Source of the DNA: Candidimonas nitroreducens
Lineage (GTDB): Bacteria; Pseudomonadota; Gammaproteobacteria; Burkholderiales; Burkholderiaceae_B
Direction of reading: 5' to 3'
Assembly: GCF_002209565.1 (NCBI RefSeq)
Contig: NZ_NJIH01000001.1
Location: 1-64,000, forward strand
Length of the DNA stretch: 64,000 bases
Made by a program: the position numbers and the translations under genes. The notes beneath the pieces were generated by a model, which saw only the letters and a program-made list of their open reading frames with translations, ran no database searches and was not told where the DNA came from. This document shows, piece after piece, positions 48,007 through 57,059 of this stretch. The first letter of the stretch is position 1, and every line of letters begins with the position of its first letter.

Positions 48007-48159
48007 TTATAGCGAGATAGACAATGTACCGGTCATGTGCTGATAGCACCAGGCGGCAAAAATAATCGAGGTCAACAGCCACAACCACAAACAAGGGCTG
48101 CGCCTGCCTGTCAGGCCCAGCCAGAGCGCGATGGCAGCGGTAAGAAAAGGAAGCATCAT
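48007..48159 (-). CDS. DUF5993-type small membrane protein
   Basis: A 50-residue protein with two hydrophobic helices: MLPFLTAAIALWLGL (about 2-16) and LWLWLLTSIIFAAWCYQH (about 24-41). It ends MTGTLSISL. It matches the short DUF5993 proteins that sit directly upstream of dsbB-like genes. Here the gap to dsbB is 6 bp. A helper role in the DsbB complex is inferred from linkage only. ATG 48159 has AAGGA-like sequence upstream; a second Met follows immediately. Confidence 0.75.
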   Translation of the reverse strand: MMLPFLTAAIALWLGLTGRRSPCLWLWLLTSIIFAAWCYQHMTGTLSISL

Positions 48160-48340
48160 GACTATAGGGTTTGCCTCGGGGTTGTCCTCGCCGGTGTGGG
48201 GGACGATGTTCTGCTTAGCAGGCCATAATGTAATTGATAGTTGTGCCATTGCCTACGCCCCATGCGTGTGACGTCTCGCATGGGCTCGATTTGCGCGGCC
48301 TGAGATTGAATCGCTGTTGATAGGGGCTGGATGTGAATGC

Positions 48341-49204
48341 TCAGCCTCTGTCTTCCAGCATTCCAAAGGCCTGCACCGCCGTGTCGATTCCACTCGATGC
48401 AGCGGCCCAGACGGCGCAGGCTGTGCCTTGCCACCCATACACGGCAATGTCGCTGCCCGGGCCGCTGCCGCTATGGCCTATGGGATGCGCGAGCGGATCC
48501 GTTGCTTGCAGCATGAGGCCCATACCGTAGGCGGGGTCGGGATAGCGCTCGGTGCGAAACTGCGGAAGGGCTTTGGGTGCCAGCATTCTGGCAAGCGTGC
48601 GTTCCTGCATCAATCGGCCTTGCAGCAGACGGAGCAATAGCCGCGCGGCGTCCGTCGCCGTTCCGACGACCAGGCCGTGATACACCCAGCCTGGATGATA
48701 GCCGCTGGCATCGCCCATGCAGACGTCCGCAAGATCGCCGGGTGTAGCGGCAAGCCTGGCCGTGGGCAACCCGGCCGGAGCGAAAACGAGATCGGCAAGT
48801 GCCTCGGCTAGCGGCCGGCCCGTTATTTGTTCGATCAGGCGCGCGACCTGCCAGTAGCCGATGTTCGAGTAGGCCCAGCCCTGGCCGGGCTCGTAGCGCA
48901 ACCGGTCTGCATCGATGGCCTTCATCAAGGCATCGATCGTCCACGGCGGGCGACCCGCACGGACGTCAGCATGGTAGGCCGCAAGCAAGCCGTAATCCGG
49001 CAAGCCGGCTTCGTGTCGCAGCAGTTGGGCGGGCGTGTACGGCTTGCCATCGACGGTTTCGTCGAGGTCGATCTTGCCGTCTTCCGACAGGCGCAGCAGC
49101 GCAATGGACAATGCCGTCTTGGTATAGCTCCACCACGGGATCAATGTTTCGACGCCCGTGATGCGAGCCTTGCCGTCCGCAGCAATGATGGCGCTTGCCT
49201 GCAT
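48341..49204 (-). CDS. class C beta-lactamase-fold serine hydrolase, cytosolic
   Basis: A 287-residue protein with penicillin-binding-fold motifs: S26xxK29 (WWSYTKTAL), YSN (WAYSNIGYW, about residue 115) and HSG (GHSGSGPGS) in the KTG position. There is no signal peptide, and the active serine is very near the N-terminus, so it is probably an esterase, amidase or peptidase in the cytoplasm rather than a periplasmic beta-lactamase. Start 49204 is the ATG before the first family strand. It lies 47 bp after a Bug gene on the same strand. Confidence 0.82.
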   Translation of the reverse strand: MQASAIIAADGKARITGVETLIPWWSYTKTALSIALLRLSEDGKIDLDETVDGKPYTPAQLLRHEAGLPDYGLLAAYHADVRAGRPPWTIDALMKAIDADRLRYEPGQGWAYSNIGYWQVARLIEQITGRPLAEALADLVFAPAGLPTARLAATPGDLADVCMGDASGYHPGWVYHGLVVGTATDAARLLLRLLQGRLMQERTLARMLAPKALPQFRTERYPDPAYGMGLMLQATDPLAHPIGHSGSGPGSDIAVYGWQGTACAVWAAASSGIDTAVQAFGMLEDRG

Positions 49205-49251
49205 CCGAGTAGCCGTTGCGTAGCGCCGGAAGTCGCTATGCCTATTCGCGC

Positions 49252-50223
49252 CTATTGAGATTGCAGGCCGATACGCTTGACGACCGCAGTCCACTTTTTG
49301 GTGTCTTGCGTGATGCGTTCGGCGCCTTGTTCCGCGGTGGATCCGACGGGGGTGAGATCCAGCGAGGTCAGCTTGCTGCGCACGTCCGGTTCCTTGACGA
49401 TGTGCTGCGTCGCGTTCTGCAGCAGCTGCTGGATATTGGCGGGAATGCCTTTGGGCGCCATGAGGTATTCGTTGAACGAGCCTTCGATATCGCGCAGCCC
49501 GACTTGGGGCAGGGTGGGGACGTTGGGCGCCATGGGCGAAGGCGTTGAAGAGGAAACCAGGAGTGCCGTCAGGCGCCCGCTCTTGACGTGGGGCAGCACG
49601 GTGGGCGTGGTCAGGAAGCCGCAATCGACCTGGCCGCCCATGATGGCGGTGACCGCGGGGCTGGGGCCCTTGTAGGGAATGTGGGTCATCTTGATGCCGG
49701 CCGCGTCCAGGAACAGCTCGGCGGCCAGATTGCCCGGCGAGCCCCGCCCGCCGGATGCATAGGTCAGGTTTTCCTTCTTGGCGCGCGCCACCAGTTCTTT
49801 GACGTTGTGGATATTGCGCGAGGCATTGCAGATAAGTATTTGATTGAAGCTGGCGACCAGCGATATGGGAACCAGATCGGTGCGCGGGTTGAAGCGTTCC
49901 TTGGGGTACAGCAGCGGGTTGACCGTGACGGCAGTGCCGGGCGTAACCAACAGGGTATAGCCGTCCGCGTCGGCCCTGGCAACTGCCTGGGCTGCCAAGC
50001 TGTTATTGGCCCCGGCGCGGTTTTCGACGACAACCGGCTGCTTGAGCTGCTTGCTTAGCTTGTCGGCCAGGATGCGGGCGACCAGATCGGAGGGAGCCCC
50101 TGGAGACGAGCCCGTCAGAATATGGATGGGCTTGCTGGGATACGGGCTTTGCGCCTGGCTGGGTGCGGCGGCCAGGGCGATGGCGCCGGCCAGGGTTGTG
50201 AGACAGGCCTTGATGATATGCAC
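49252..50223 (-). CDS. Bug-family (TTT) periplasmic solute receptor
   Basis: A 323-residue receptor: signal peptide 1-24 (LAAAPSQA), then YPSKPIHILTGSSPGAPSD, where the usual VPFPPGG loop reads TGSSPGA, and ADGYTLLVTP. The loop change could alter ligand choice. It diverges from a PcaQ-like LysR gene (105 bp), and the serine hydrolase follows on the same strand. A substrate with an ester or amide that the hydrolase cleaves is possible. Confidence 0.9.
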   Translation of the reverse strand: MHIIKACLTTLAGAIALAAAPSQAQSPYPSKPIHILTGSSPGAPSDLVARILADKLSKQLKQPVVVENRAGANNSLAAQAVARADADGYTLLVTPGTAVTVNPLLYPKERFNPRTDLVPISLVASFNQILICNASRNIHNVKELVARAKKENLTYASGGRGSPGNLAAELFLDAAGIKMTHIPYKGPSPAVTAIMGGQVDCGFLTTPTVLPHVKSGRLTALLVSSSTPSPMAPNVPTLPQVGLRDIEGSFNEYLMAPKGIPANIQQLLQNATQHIVKEPDVRSKLTSLDLTPVGSTAEQGAERITQDTKKWTAVVKRIGLQSQ

Positions 50224-50328
50224 GGTTGTCGCTCCATGAAAATTATTGTTGTCGAACCGTAGTTTATGGGATCATTTTGGTTATGAAAAATGAAATTAAA
50301 TTAAAGGTATTTTCGATCTGGTTATGAT

Positions 50329-51342
50329 ATGACCGCTGATTTTGCCCCTCCGGAACCTGTATCCGGTACCGCCACGGATGTCCAGGATACATTTTCAGAG
50401 GCCATGTCCGGGCTCGGCCGGGTCAAGCTGCGGCACTTGCAGTGCCTGGTCGCTATAGCCGCCCATCGCCACATGGGCCGCGCGGCAGAGTCCCTGTGTA
50501 TTTCACAGCCGGCCATATCCAAGACGCTGACGGAACTGGAAAGCCTGCTGGACACGGCCCTGGTCGTGCGCTCGCGGCGCGGCGCCGCGCTGACGGAAAA
50601 AGGCTTGGTGCTGCTCGGCTACGCCGGCAGCAGCCTGAGAACCCTGCGCGAAGGCCTGGATCAGATTTCGTCCGCGGTTCGATCCGATGTCGTCACGATT
50701 GCCATTGGCACTCTGCCGACGGTGGCTTCCACTGTGGTTCCGCGGGCGGTTCAATTATTCAAGCAAAGCTGGCCGGCGGCCCGCCTGAGCGTGCGTGCGG
50801 GGGTCAATGCGGATCTGCTGGCGCTGCTCAAGCGCGGCGAGCTGGATCTGGTGCTGGGCCGCCTGGCGGAGCCCGCCGAGATGCAAGGGCTGTCGTACGA
50901 GCATTTCTATGAAGAAGAGCTGGTGCTGGTGGCGCGGCCGGGCCATCCGCTGGCGGTAGGCCATCAGGTCGAGCCGGCGGCCGTATTGGCCTATCCCATG
51001 GTGATCGCGCCGGTTGGTACCGCCATCCGGCATAGCGTGGATTTGTTTTTTCTGCGTCATGGGCTGGGCATAGGCAGGGACACGGTCGAGACTGTGTCCG
51101 ACACGTTTTCCCGTGCGTACGTCTGCAGCAGCCAGGCCGTCTGGGTGATTGCGATAGGCGTGGTGGAAGAAGACCTGCGTACCGGCCGCCTGGTGCGCTT
51201 GCCTTGCGTTGCGCTAAATACCAGAGCCTCGGTCGGCCTGACCCTGCGCAGCGACGTGGTGCCGTCGCGCGCGGTTCGAGCTTTGCTCGATAGCGTGCGC
51301 CAGGTTGCGGCGCAGCGAGCCGCGGGCGCGAGGCCGTCGTGA
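50329..51342 (+). CDS. LysR-family regulator (PcaQ-like)
   Basis: A 337-residue LTTR with a long N-terminal extension (about 30 residues) before VKLRHLQCLVAIAAHRHMGRAAESL. ISQPAISKTLTELE is the recognition helix. The effector domain has PTVASTVVPRAVQLF, VRAGVNADLLALLKRGELDLVLGRL. This resembles the PcaQ/GbpR subgroup. It diverges from the Bug gene at 49252 and probably regulates the Bug-hydrolase pair. The AT-rich 105-bp spacer holds the expected T-N11-A-type sites, but no single box stands out. Confidence 0.92.
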   Translation: MTADFAPPEPVSGTATDVQDTFSEAMSGLGRVKLRHLQCLVAIAAHRHMGRAAESLCISQPAISKTLTELESLLDTALVVRSRRGAALTEKGLVLLGYAGSSLRTLREGLDQISSAVRSDVVTIAIGTLPTVASTVVPRAVQLFKQSWPAARLSVRAGVNADLLALLKRGELDLVLGRLAEPAEMQGLSYEHFYEEELVLVARPGHPLAVGHQVEPAAVLAYPMVIAPVGTAIRHSVDLFFLRHGLGIGRDTVETVSDTFSRAYVCSSQAVWVIAIGVVEEDLRTGRLVRLPCVALNTRASVGLTLRSDVVPSRAVRALLDSVRQVAAQRAAGARPS

Positions 51343-51487
51343 GCCTCTTCAGGCTGAATGCCGCTTGGCGGAGGTTTCGTTTGTGATCCTGAGCATGGCG
51401 GTGCGCGTCGTCGTTCTTGCGGACGGCTCCTGTGCAGTTTAGGTACGCGTAGTATGCTCTGACCCACCATTACCCGTCTGGACGATT

Positions 51488-51847
51488 ATGATGCCCTCTA
51501 TGTCGATGACATTGCCCCGATATCTGGCTGCCGCCGTATTCAGTCTTTCCATGGCCTCTGCCGGGGTAGCCCGGGCCGCGCCACATCCGTGCGCGCAAGA
51601 TGCGGTTGCGCAGGCCTTGAAGCTGCTGAAATTCCACGTGGACGGCGATACGCGCGCCGAGGTCGACGACGATGTGAAGGTACTGCACCCCTTCAAGAAT
51701 CCCGCCAATCCGAAACAGAAATTCGATGTGCTGGAAGTCTGGGGCAGTGTCTACAAGGGGCAGTACCGCATGCATCTGATCTATGCGCAGATGCCGGGCC
51801 AATGCGTATTGATGGGGCAGGAAATCCTGGAGCATGCCTCGCTGTAG
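51488..51847 (+). CDS. secreted hypothetical protein
   Basis: A 119-residue protein with a signal peptide of about 30 residues (SMASAGVARA). The mature part of about 88 residues contains QDAVAQALKLLKFHVDGDTRAEVDDDVKVL, VWGSVYKGQYRMHLIYAQ and one cysteine pair (HPCAQ, GQCVLMG), likely disulfide-linked. No family was recognised. Several start Mets exist at 51488-51506, and the ribosome site is weak. It is alone between a LysR gene and a convergent toxin-antitoxin pair. Confidence 0.65.
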   Translation: MMPSMSMTLPRYLAAAVFSLSMASAGVARAAPHPCAQDAVAQALKLLKFHVDGDTRAEVDDDVKVLHPFKNPANPKQKFDVLEVWGSVYKGQYRMHLIYAQMPGQCVLMGQEILEHASL

Positions 51848-51886
51848 TCGTAATAGTGCTGCAATTTACACGCGGGCCATGGTGAA

Positions 51887-52189
51887 TCAGGTTTTCGCGC
51901 TCTTTGCATGGCCTGCTGACACCAGCCGGACTACGGCTCGGCTGCCGGTCGCTTCGGCGTACCGCGACAAAGTGCGTAATGAAGGCAAACCGCGGCCGCT
52001 TTCCATACGCGCGATGGTAGATTGCGTCGTCTGCATTCTGCGCGCCAGCTGTTCTTGCGTCAGGCCCGCACGGGTACGGGCAGTGATGAGTTCTCTGGCC
52101 AGAGCAAACTCGGGGGCCAGGGCATCGTACTCGGCCTTGACCTTGGGATTGGCCAGCAGGCGCTTTTTCAGGCTTGTATAGTCAGTCAT
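51887..52189 (-). CDS. XRE-family antitoxin (HigA-like)
   Basis: A 100-residue protein. The C-terminal two thirds is an HTH_3 domain (ELITARTRAGLTQEQLARRMQTTQSTIARMESGRGLPSLRTLSRYAEATGS). It is one base downstream of a RelE/HigB-like toxin gene on the same strand, in toxin-first order. It should bind the toxin and repress the operon. Base composition is lower in GC than the flanks, as in many mobile toxin-antitoxin loci. Confidence 0.88.
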   Translation of the reverse strand: MTDYTSLKKRLLANPKVKAEYDALAPEFALARELITARTRAGLTQEQLARRMQTTQSTIARMESGRGLPSLRTLSRYAEATGSRAVVRLVSAGHAKSAKT

Positions 52190-52190
52190 G

Positions 52191-52508
52191 TTATTTCTCC
52201 TTCATCCGGGCGTAGGCTATTTCGATAGCCCGGCGTGGGGTTTTCTGCGTTTTCTTTATGAACACGTGAAGTACTGTCAGTTGTTGGGCGGCCTGTGCCA
52301 TATAAATAGCGCGAGCGATGCCATCACGGCCTGCCAAACGAATTTCCCATAGTTTTCCCTCCACGATGCGTACATGGGGCATACCGACGCGTTGCGGCCC
52401 CAGGTCTTCCAGTAAGTCGACGATACGCAGGAATCGAGCCTGCATGTCTTCGGGCAAGGCCAATAATTCCGCTTCTGCTTCGGGTATGAGAACGATACGC
52501 CATGCCAT
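52191..52508 (-). CDS. HigB-like (phage Gp49/RelE-fold) toxin
   Basis: A 105-residue basic protein of the Gp49-like/DUF891 RelE superfamily: AWRIVLIPEAEAELLALPEDMQARF, the strand VEGKLWEIRLAGRDGIARAIYM and the C-terminal VLHVFIKKTQKTPRRAIEIA. Such toxins cleave mRNA on the ribosome. It precedes its antitoxin, separated by one base. Expression is probably autoregulated from the 198-bp upstream gap. Confidence 0.88.
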   Translation of the reverse strand: MAWRIVLIPEAEAELLALPEDMQARFLRIVDLLEDLGPQRVGMPHVRIVEGKLWEIRLAGRDGIARAIYMAQAAQQLTVLHVFIKKTQKTPRRAIEIAYARMKEK

Positions 52509-52706
52509 AATTTTATCTCTTTTTTGCTATGTATGAAGTTAGGCTAGCACCTTCGAAGCCGTACGGGCGCCATGTGAGACACAACCATCATCGGCTAATT
52601 GCGGTTTCGAAGCTTTTGCTTGCATTTTTGGTGGTTTTCCCTGCGGGTTCGGCGCTGGGGGCTTTGGTATAAAGACGGCTGGAATAGCTTTATCAAGGCC
52701 TAGTGC

Positions 52707-52961
52707 ATGTCTGTTCGAATCTTGTGCCGTTGTGGTGCGGCGCTGTTCTTTGTTTTGCTTGCTTCGGGGTGCAGTTCATCCGGCACTTCGAGCGCTCGTC
52801 GCGACACGCTGTTGGGCAATCAGTGCAAGTGGAGTCCTCGCAGCTGCGATTACTCGGGGCCTTATGATCCGGGCGAACGGGCGTATGCCGAGAAAGAGGC
52901 GGCACGCTTGAACCAGGCCGAAACGGAAAGGCTGCGCCATATCAATTTGTCCGGGAAATAA
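52707..52961 (+). CDS. small outer-membrane-type lipoprotein
   Basis: An 84-residue protein with a type II signal ending in lipobox LASGC (C22). The mature part of about 62 residues is hydrophilic with two more cysteines (NQCKWSPRSCDY) that may form a disulfide, and a charged C-terminus (KEAARLNQAETERLRH). The family was not recognised. It is separated from the next gene by about 130 bp. Confidence 0.7.
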   Translation: MSVRILCRCGAALFFVLLASGCSSSGTSSARRDTLLGNQCKWSPRSCDYSGPYDPGERAYAEKEAARLNQAETERLRHINLSGK

Positions 52962-53089
52962 GCCGGCACCGACCCAGCCCGCAGCGGCCCTGCGCCGCCT
53001 GTTTGCCTGTCCGGTAAACTGAACGGTTATGGGCCGCGTCACGATTTCCGCCGCGCGGTTCGGCATTTGCCGCAATCCAGGTTTTAATC

Positions 53090-53731
53090 GTGACCAAAAA
53101 TAAGCAAAGTTTCGAGGCGCTGCTGGCTTCCATCCGCGCCTGTAGGGCTTGTCGCGACCAGCCCCGCTACGGGAGCCCCTTGCCGCACGAGCCGCGGCCG
53201 GTGGTGCAGGTTGCCCAGACAGCCCGCATCTGTATTGCCAGCCAGGCGCCGGGCGCGCGCGTGCATGAAAGCGGCCGCCCGTTCAATGACCGCTCGGGGA
53301 TACGATTGCGGCAGTGGATGGGTATTGAAGACAGCGAATTCTATGATGCCTCGCGCGTGGCGATCGTGCCCATGGGCTTTTGTTTCCCCGGCAACAAGAG
53401 CGACGGCAGCGATTTGCCGCCGCGCCGGGAATGCGCGGAAATCTGGCGCGAGCCCTTGTTCGCGCAACTGCCGAATTTGACGCTGCTGTTGCTGATCGGC
53501 GGCTACGCGCAACGCTGGCACCTGGATCGACTGGCGCCGGGGCTGCCCAAGCGCAACGTTACGGACACAGTGCATTCGTGGCGCGAACTGCGCCAGACCA
53601 TCCCGGCGCTGCACGTGTTTCCCTTGCCGCATCCATCGTGGCACAACCAGAATTGGCTCAAGCGCAATCCCTGGTTCGAGGCCGAGGTGCTGCCGGTGCT
53701 GCGGGCGGATGTGCGAGAGGCCCTGGCCTGA
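53090..53731 (+). CDS. uracil-DNA glycosylase-family protein
   Basis: A 213-residue protein of the uracil-DNA-glycosylase-like superfamily. IRACRACRDQ opens it, ICIASQAPGARVHESGRPFNDRSGIRLRQWM (about 47-77) holds the first active-site loop, and LHVFPLPHPSWHNQNWLKRNPWF (about 174-196) is the PLPHPS DNA-binding loop. Fe-S cysteines of family 4 are not all present. It uses a GTG start at 53090. It may excise uracil or act on another base. Confidence 0.85.
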   Translation: MTKNKQSFEALLASIRACRACRDQPRYGSPLPHEPRPVVQVAQTARICIASQAPGARVHESGRPFNDRSGIRLRQWMGIEDSEFYDASRVAIVPMGFCFPGNKSDGSDLPPRRECAEIWREPLFAQLPNLTLLLLIGGYAQRWHLDRLAPGLPKRNVTDTVHSWRELRQTIPALHVFPLPHPSWHNQNWLKRNPWFEAEVLPVLRADVREALA

Positions 53732-53807
53732 TAGCCGGAGGGGGCCCCTGCACTGGGCCTGTTGATGCAGTAGAGACGCCTCTTCCCGCAGCAATAGGCC
53801 CTGGCGT

Positions 53808-54761
53808 CTAGGCGGCAAAGGATGTCCCCAATCCTTTTTCGTCCAGGATCGAGGCGCCTTCCCATGCGCCGTCGCGAATCAGCTCATGCGCCACTTCCTT
53901 GAGGACGACGCGGGTGGCCAGGGCCGCGGGCGACAGTTCGTCGTCGGGGTGGCTGGTGAGTATGCTGCAGCGGTACAGGGATTTGTCGGCGATGGGCACC
54001 AGCACGATGCGCTCGTCGTTCGTGACCGAGACCGCCGAGCTGGGGTGTATGGTGGCGCCCATGCCGGCTTGCACCGCGCCCATCAGGGTGTTCAGCCCGT
54101 CGATTTCCGACACCACGTTGGGTATGGTGTTGCGCCGCTTGAAGGCATTCATGATGATGCTGACCAGGGTGTGCCGGCCGCTGGGCAGTATCAGCGGCAG
54201 CTTGGCCAGGTGCTCCAGGCGCGTGCTGCGCCCCAGGGGCATGCCGGGCAGGTCGTTGCGGCCGATGACGTACAGGTATTCCTTGAGCAGCGGGGTGACG
54301 TGCATGCGCGGGTCTTCGCCCATGTCGAAGCGCAGGCTCAGATCGAGCCGGCGGGCGTCGATCAGCACGGTCAGGTAGGCCGACAGGCCTTCGACGATGT
54401 TGACCCGTATTTTGGGATAGCGTTCGCGCATGGCGCGGATCAGGGGCAGCGCCAGGCGCAGCGCCAAGGTGGGCGCCATGCCTATTCTTACCGCTCCCGA
54501 CAGCCGGCCTTCCTGCGCCGCGTTGGCGGCGATCTCTACTTGGCGCAGCACGGTCTGCGCATGCTGCCAGAACTCGATGCCGGCGCCCGTGGGCACGACG
54601 CCGGTGGACAGACGCTGCAGCAGCCGGGTCGACAGTTCGCTTTCGAGCCGGCTGATCTGCTGGCTGAGGGTGGAGGTGGTCACGCCCAGTTCCAGCGCGG
54701 CGCGGCCCATGCTGCCCAGCTCGACGACCCGCACGAAGTAGCGCAATTGCCTGAGTTCCAT
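53808..54761 (-). CDS. LysR-family regulator
   Basis: A 317-residue LTTR: MELRQLRYFVRVVELGSMGRAALELGVTTSTLSQQISRLE is the DNA-binding head. RIGMAPTLALRLALPLIRAM begins the effector domain, followed by DLSLRFDMGEDPRM and VQAGMGATIHPSSAV. ATG 54761 gives the canonical MELRQLRYF start. It diverges from the class II aldolase gene over a 342-bp gap and should control the aldolase/Bug/amidohydrolase set. Confidence 0.92.
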   Translation of the reverse strand: MELRQLRYFVRVVELGSMGRAALELGVTTSTLSQQISRLESELSTRLLQRLSTGVVPTGAGIEFWQHAQTVLRQVEIAANAAQEGRLSGAVRIGMAPTLALRLALPLIRAMRERYPKIRVNIVEGLSAYLTVLIDARRLDLSLRFDMGEDPRMHVTPLLKEYLYVIGRNDLPGMPLGRSTRLEHLAKLPLILPSGRHTLVSIIMNAFKRRNTIPNVVSEIDGLNTLMGAVQAGMGATIHPSSAVSVTNDERIVLVPIADKSLYRCSILTSHPDDELSPAALATRVVLKEVAHELIRDGAWEGASILDEKGLGTSFAA

Positions 54762-55103
54762 ATTTGCCTGATCCCGTTGTTTGTGGTGCCGCCGGACATA
54801 AGGCGCCAGCCCTACGCGGCCGGTAATCCCGGCTGTTGACGGCGCTGGCGCTGCGGCAGATGATGGGCGGATGATCAGGCCGATGGCGGGCCGGTAGCCG
54901 GCTTGCAAGCCTGGTCGATGGCCCTCAAGCCTTAAATTTTATTAAACCCCCCTTGCGCCTCGCTGTCTAGCGTCCGGAGGGAACAGGGCATAGAGTCTAG
55001 GGCTGAGGTGCGGGGTCGCGGCGCCGGCCTCGGGCGGCTTGCCCCCGGCGGGCGGGCCGCTCCGCCCATACATTCATCCATCCGCACGTTGCAGAGGTTA
55101 GCC
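54762..55103. other. divergent intergenic region
   Basis: 342 bp between a LysR gene and the class II aldolase. No gene was found. An AT-rich block TTAAATTTTATTAAA at 54932-54946 is the only candidate for a promoter or LysR-binding core; the rest is GC-rich without clear repeats. Confidence 0.5.
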
Positions 55104-55889
55104 ATGGCCGAGCAGGCATTGAAAATATCTTCCATGAAGGGCAAGTGTTCCCCCGAGGAATGGCAGCGGCGCGTCGACCTGGCCGCCTGTTACCGCTTGG
55201 TGCAGCTGTACGGCATGTCGGACATGATCGCCAATCACATTTCCACCAATGTGCCGGGCGAGGAGGGGGCTTTCCTCATCAACGCCTACGGCATGATGTA
55301 CGAAGAGATCACGGCGTCCAGCCTGATCAAGGTGGATCTGAGCGGCAAGGTGCTCTCCAAGCCCGATTTCGGGTCTTTGGACTATGGCGTCAACAAGGCC
55401 GGCTATGTCATACATAGCGCCATCCACGCGGCACGCCACGACGTGGCCTGCGTCATCCACATCCACAGCTGGCCCACCATGGCGGTGTCGGCGCTGGAAT
55501 GCGGGCTGCTGCCCATTACCCAGACGGCGATGCGCTTCCTGAAGATCGGCTATCACGACTATGTGGGCGTGGTGCTCAACGAGGAAGAAAAAGAGTCGCT
55601 GGTGCGCGACCTGGGCGACAGCGAGGCGTTGATCCTGCGCAACCACGGTGCGATCACGGTGGGCAAGAGCATCGGCGAGGCTTTCAACTGGATGCACCGG
55701 CTCGAGCTTGCGTGCCGTTCGCAGCTTGCCGCCATGGCATGCAATACCCCGTTGTCCAAGGTCAGCCAGCAGGTGCTGGATGAAACCTGGAACAACTATC
55801 AACCCGGCACCCGCCGGCCCTACGGGCTGATGGAATGGCCCGCGCTGCTCAGGAAGCTCGATCGCATCGATCCTTCCTATCGCGACTAG
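55104..55889 (+). CDS. class II aldolase/adducin-family protein
   Basis: A 261-residue protein of the L-fuculose-phosphate aldolase fold: GMSDMIANHISTNVPGEEGAFLINAYGMMYEEITASSLIKVDL at the N-terminus, the zinc HxH in VACVIHIHSWP (about 113-123) and the third ligand His in LRNHGAITVG. It lacks a phosphate-binding Ser set typical of sugar-phosphate aldolases, so decarboxylase or aldolase activity on an unphosphorylated acid is possible. It leads an operon with a Bug receptor and a PDC-hydrolase-like enzyme. Confidence 0.87.
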   Translation: MAEQALKISSMKGKCSPEEWQRRVDLAACYRLVQLYGMSDMIANHISTNVPGEEGAFLINAYGMMYEEITASSLIKVDLSGKVLSKPDFGSLDYGVNKAGYVIHSAIHAARHDVACVIHIHSWPTMAVSALECGLLPITQTAMRFLKIGYHDYVGVVLNEEEKESLVRDLGDSEALILRNHGAITVGKSIGEAFNWMHRLELACRSQLAAMACNTPLSKVSQQVLDETWNNYQPGTRRPYGLMEWPALLRKLDRIDPSYRD

Positions 55890-56070
55890 CGCCCCGCTTG
55901 CCTGGCGCCTGGGGCGAACCGAACAGGCCCTGGCCCAGGTACATGGGGCACTATCGCCTGGCCCGGCCGGCCCTGCGGGTTCGGCCGGCACAGGTGTTTT
56001 GCGGCCCGCGCCGCCCCGGCGCGGCGCCGTGTTCTACACATAACTTATATAAACACCCAAGGAGAACCAT

Positions 56071-57036
56071 ATGTCGAAGAAGAGGCTTTTCAAGCTGTCC
56101 CTGCTATGCGCCGCCGTGGCGGCAAGCTCGACGGCGCTGGCCGCCTACCCCGACCGAGCCATCACGATGATCGTGCCTTTCGCCCCCGGCGGCAATCTGG
56201 ACATCACGGCGCGCGCGGTCGCCCCGGCCCTGTCCAAGGCGCTGGGCGGCCAGTCGGTCGTAGTCGAGAACAAGCCCGGCGCCGGCGGCTCCATCGGCGC
56301 CGGCTACGTGGCGCGCGGCAAGGCCGACGGCTACACGCTGCTGGTAAGCACGCCCAATGCGATCGCGGTTACGCCCTACATGACCAAGACGCCCTATACC
56401 CTCAAGAGCTTCCGGGCGATCGGGCTGGTGGCCCACACGCCGCTGCTCATCGACGTCAACGGCAAAAGCAAGTACAAGACCATACAGGAATTGATGAAGT
56501 ACGCTTGCGCCAATCCCGGCAAAGTGACGGTGGGCCACTCGGGCATCGGCACCACCAACTATCTCGGCCTGATCAGCATGGAAGAGGCCTCGCACTGCAA
56601 GTTCTCGGCCGTCCCCTACAAAGGATCGGGCCCCGCCCTGGTCGACTTGCTGGGCAACCAGATCGACATGGTCGTCGATCAGCTCAGCAGCTCGGCGGCG
56701 CAGATCCATTCCGGCAATCTCAAGGCCCTGGCGGTGATGACGGCCGAACGGGTGCCCAGCCTGCCCAATGTGCCGACCTTGCAAGAGGCGGGCGTCAAGG
56801 GGGTGGACGCTTCCACCAACACCGGCCTGCTGGTGGCCGCCGGCACCCCCGACGACATCGTGGACACGCTCAACAAGGCGCTGCAGAAGGTTGCGCAAGA
56901 CCCGTCGGTGCGCAATGTGCTCGGCAAAGTGGGCAGCACGGCCATGTCGTCCACGCCGCAGAAGTTCATGGGCATGATCGAGGCGGAAAGCAAGGTCGCC
57001 GCCAAGCTTAGCGCCGAAGGTAAATTGACGAAATAG
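56071..57036 (+). CDS. Bug-family (TTT) periplasmic solute receptor
   Basis: A 321-residue receptor: signal peptide 1-24 (SSTALA), YPDRAITMIVPFAPGGNLD, and ADGYTLLVST. AAGGAG precedes the ATG at 56071. It sits between the class II aldolase (181 bp) and the amidohydrolase (23 bp), so its ligand is likely processed by both. A dicarboxylic aromatic derivative would fit the PDC-hydrolase neighbour, but this is inference. Confidence 0.9.
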   Translation: MSKKRLFKLSLLCAAVAASSTALAAYPDRAITMIVPFAPGGNLDITARAVAPALSKALGGQSVVVENKPGAGGSIGAGYVARGKADGYTLLVSTPNAIAVTPYMTKTPYTLKSFRAIGLVAHTPLLIDVNGKSKYKTIQELMKYACANPGKVTVGHSGIGTTNYLGLISMEEASHCKFSAVPYKGSGPALVDLLGNQIDMVVDQLSSSAAQIHSGNLKALAVMTAERVPSLPNVPTLQEAGVKGVDASTNTGLLVAAGTPDDIVDTLNKALQKVAQDPSVRNVLGKVGSTAMSSTPQKFMGMIEAESKVAAKLSAEGKLTK

Positions 57037-57059
57037 TGGTATAGGAGCTGCGGGTCGGT

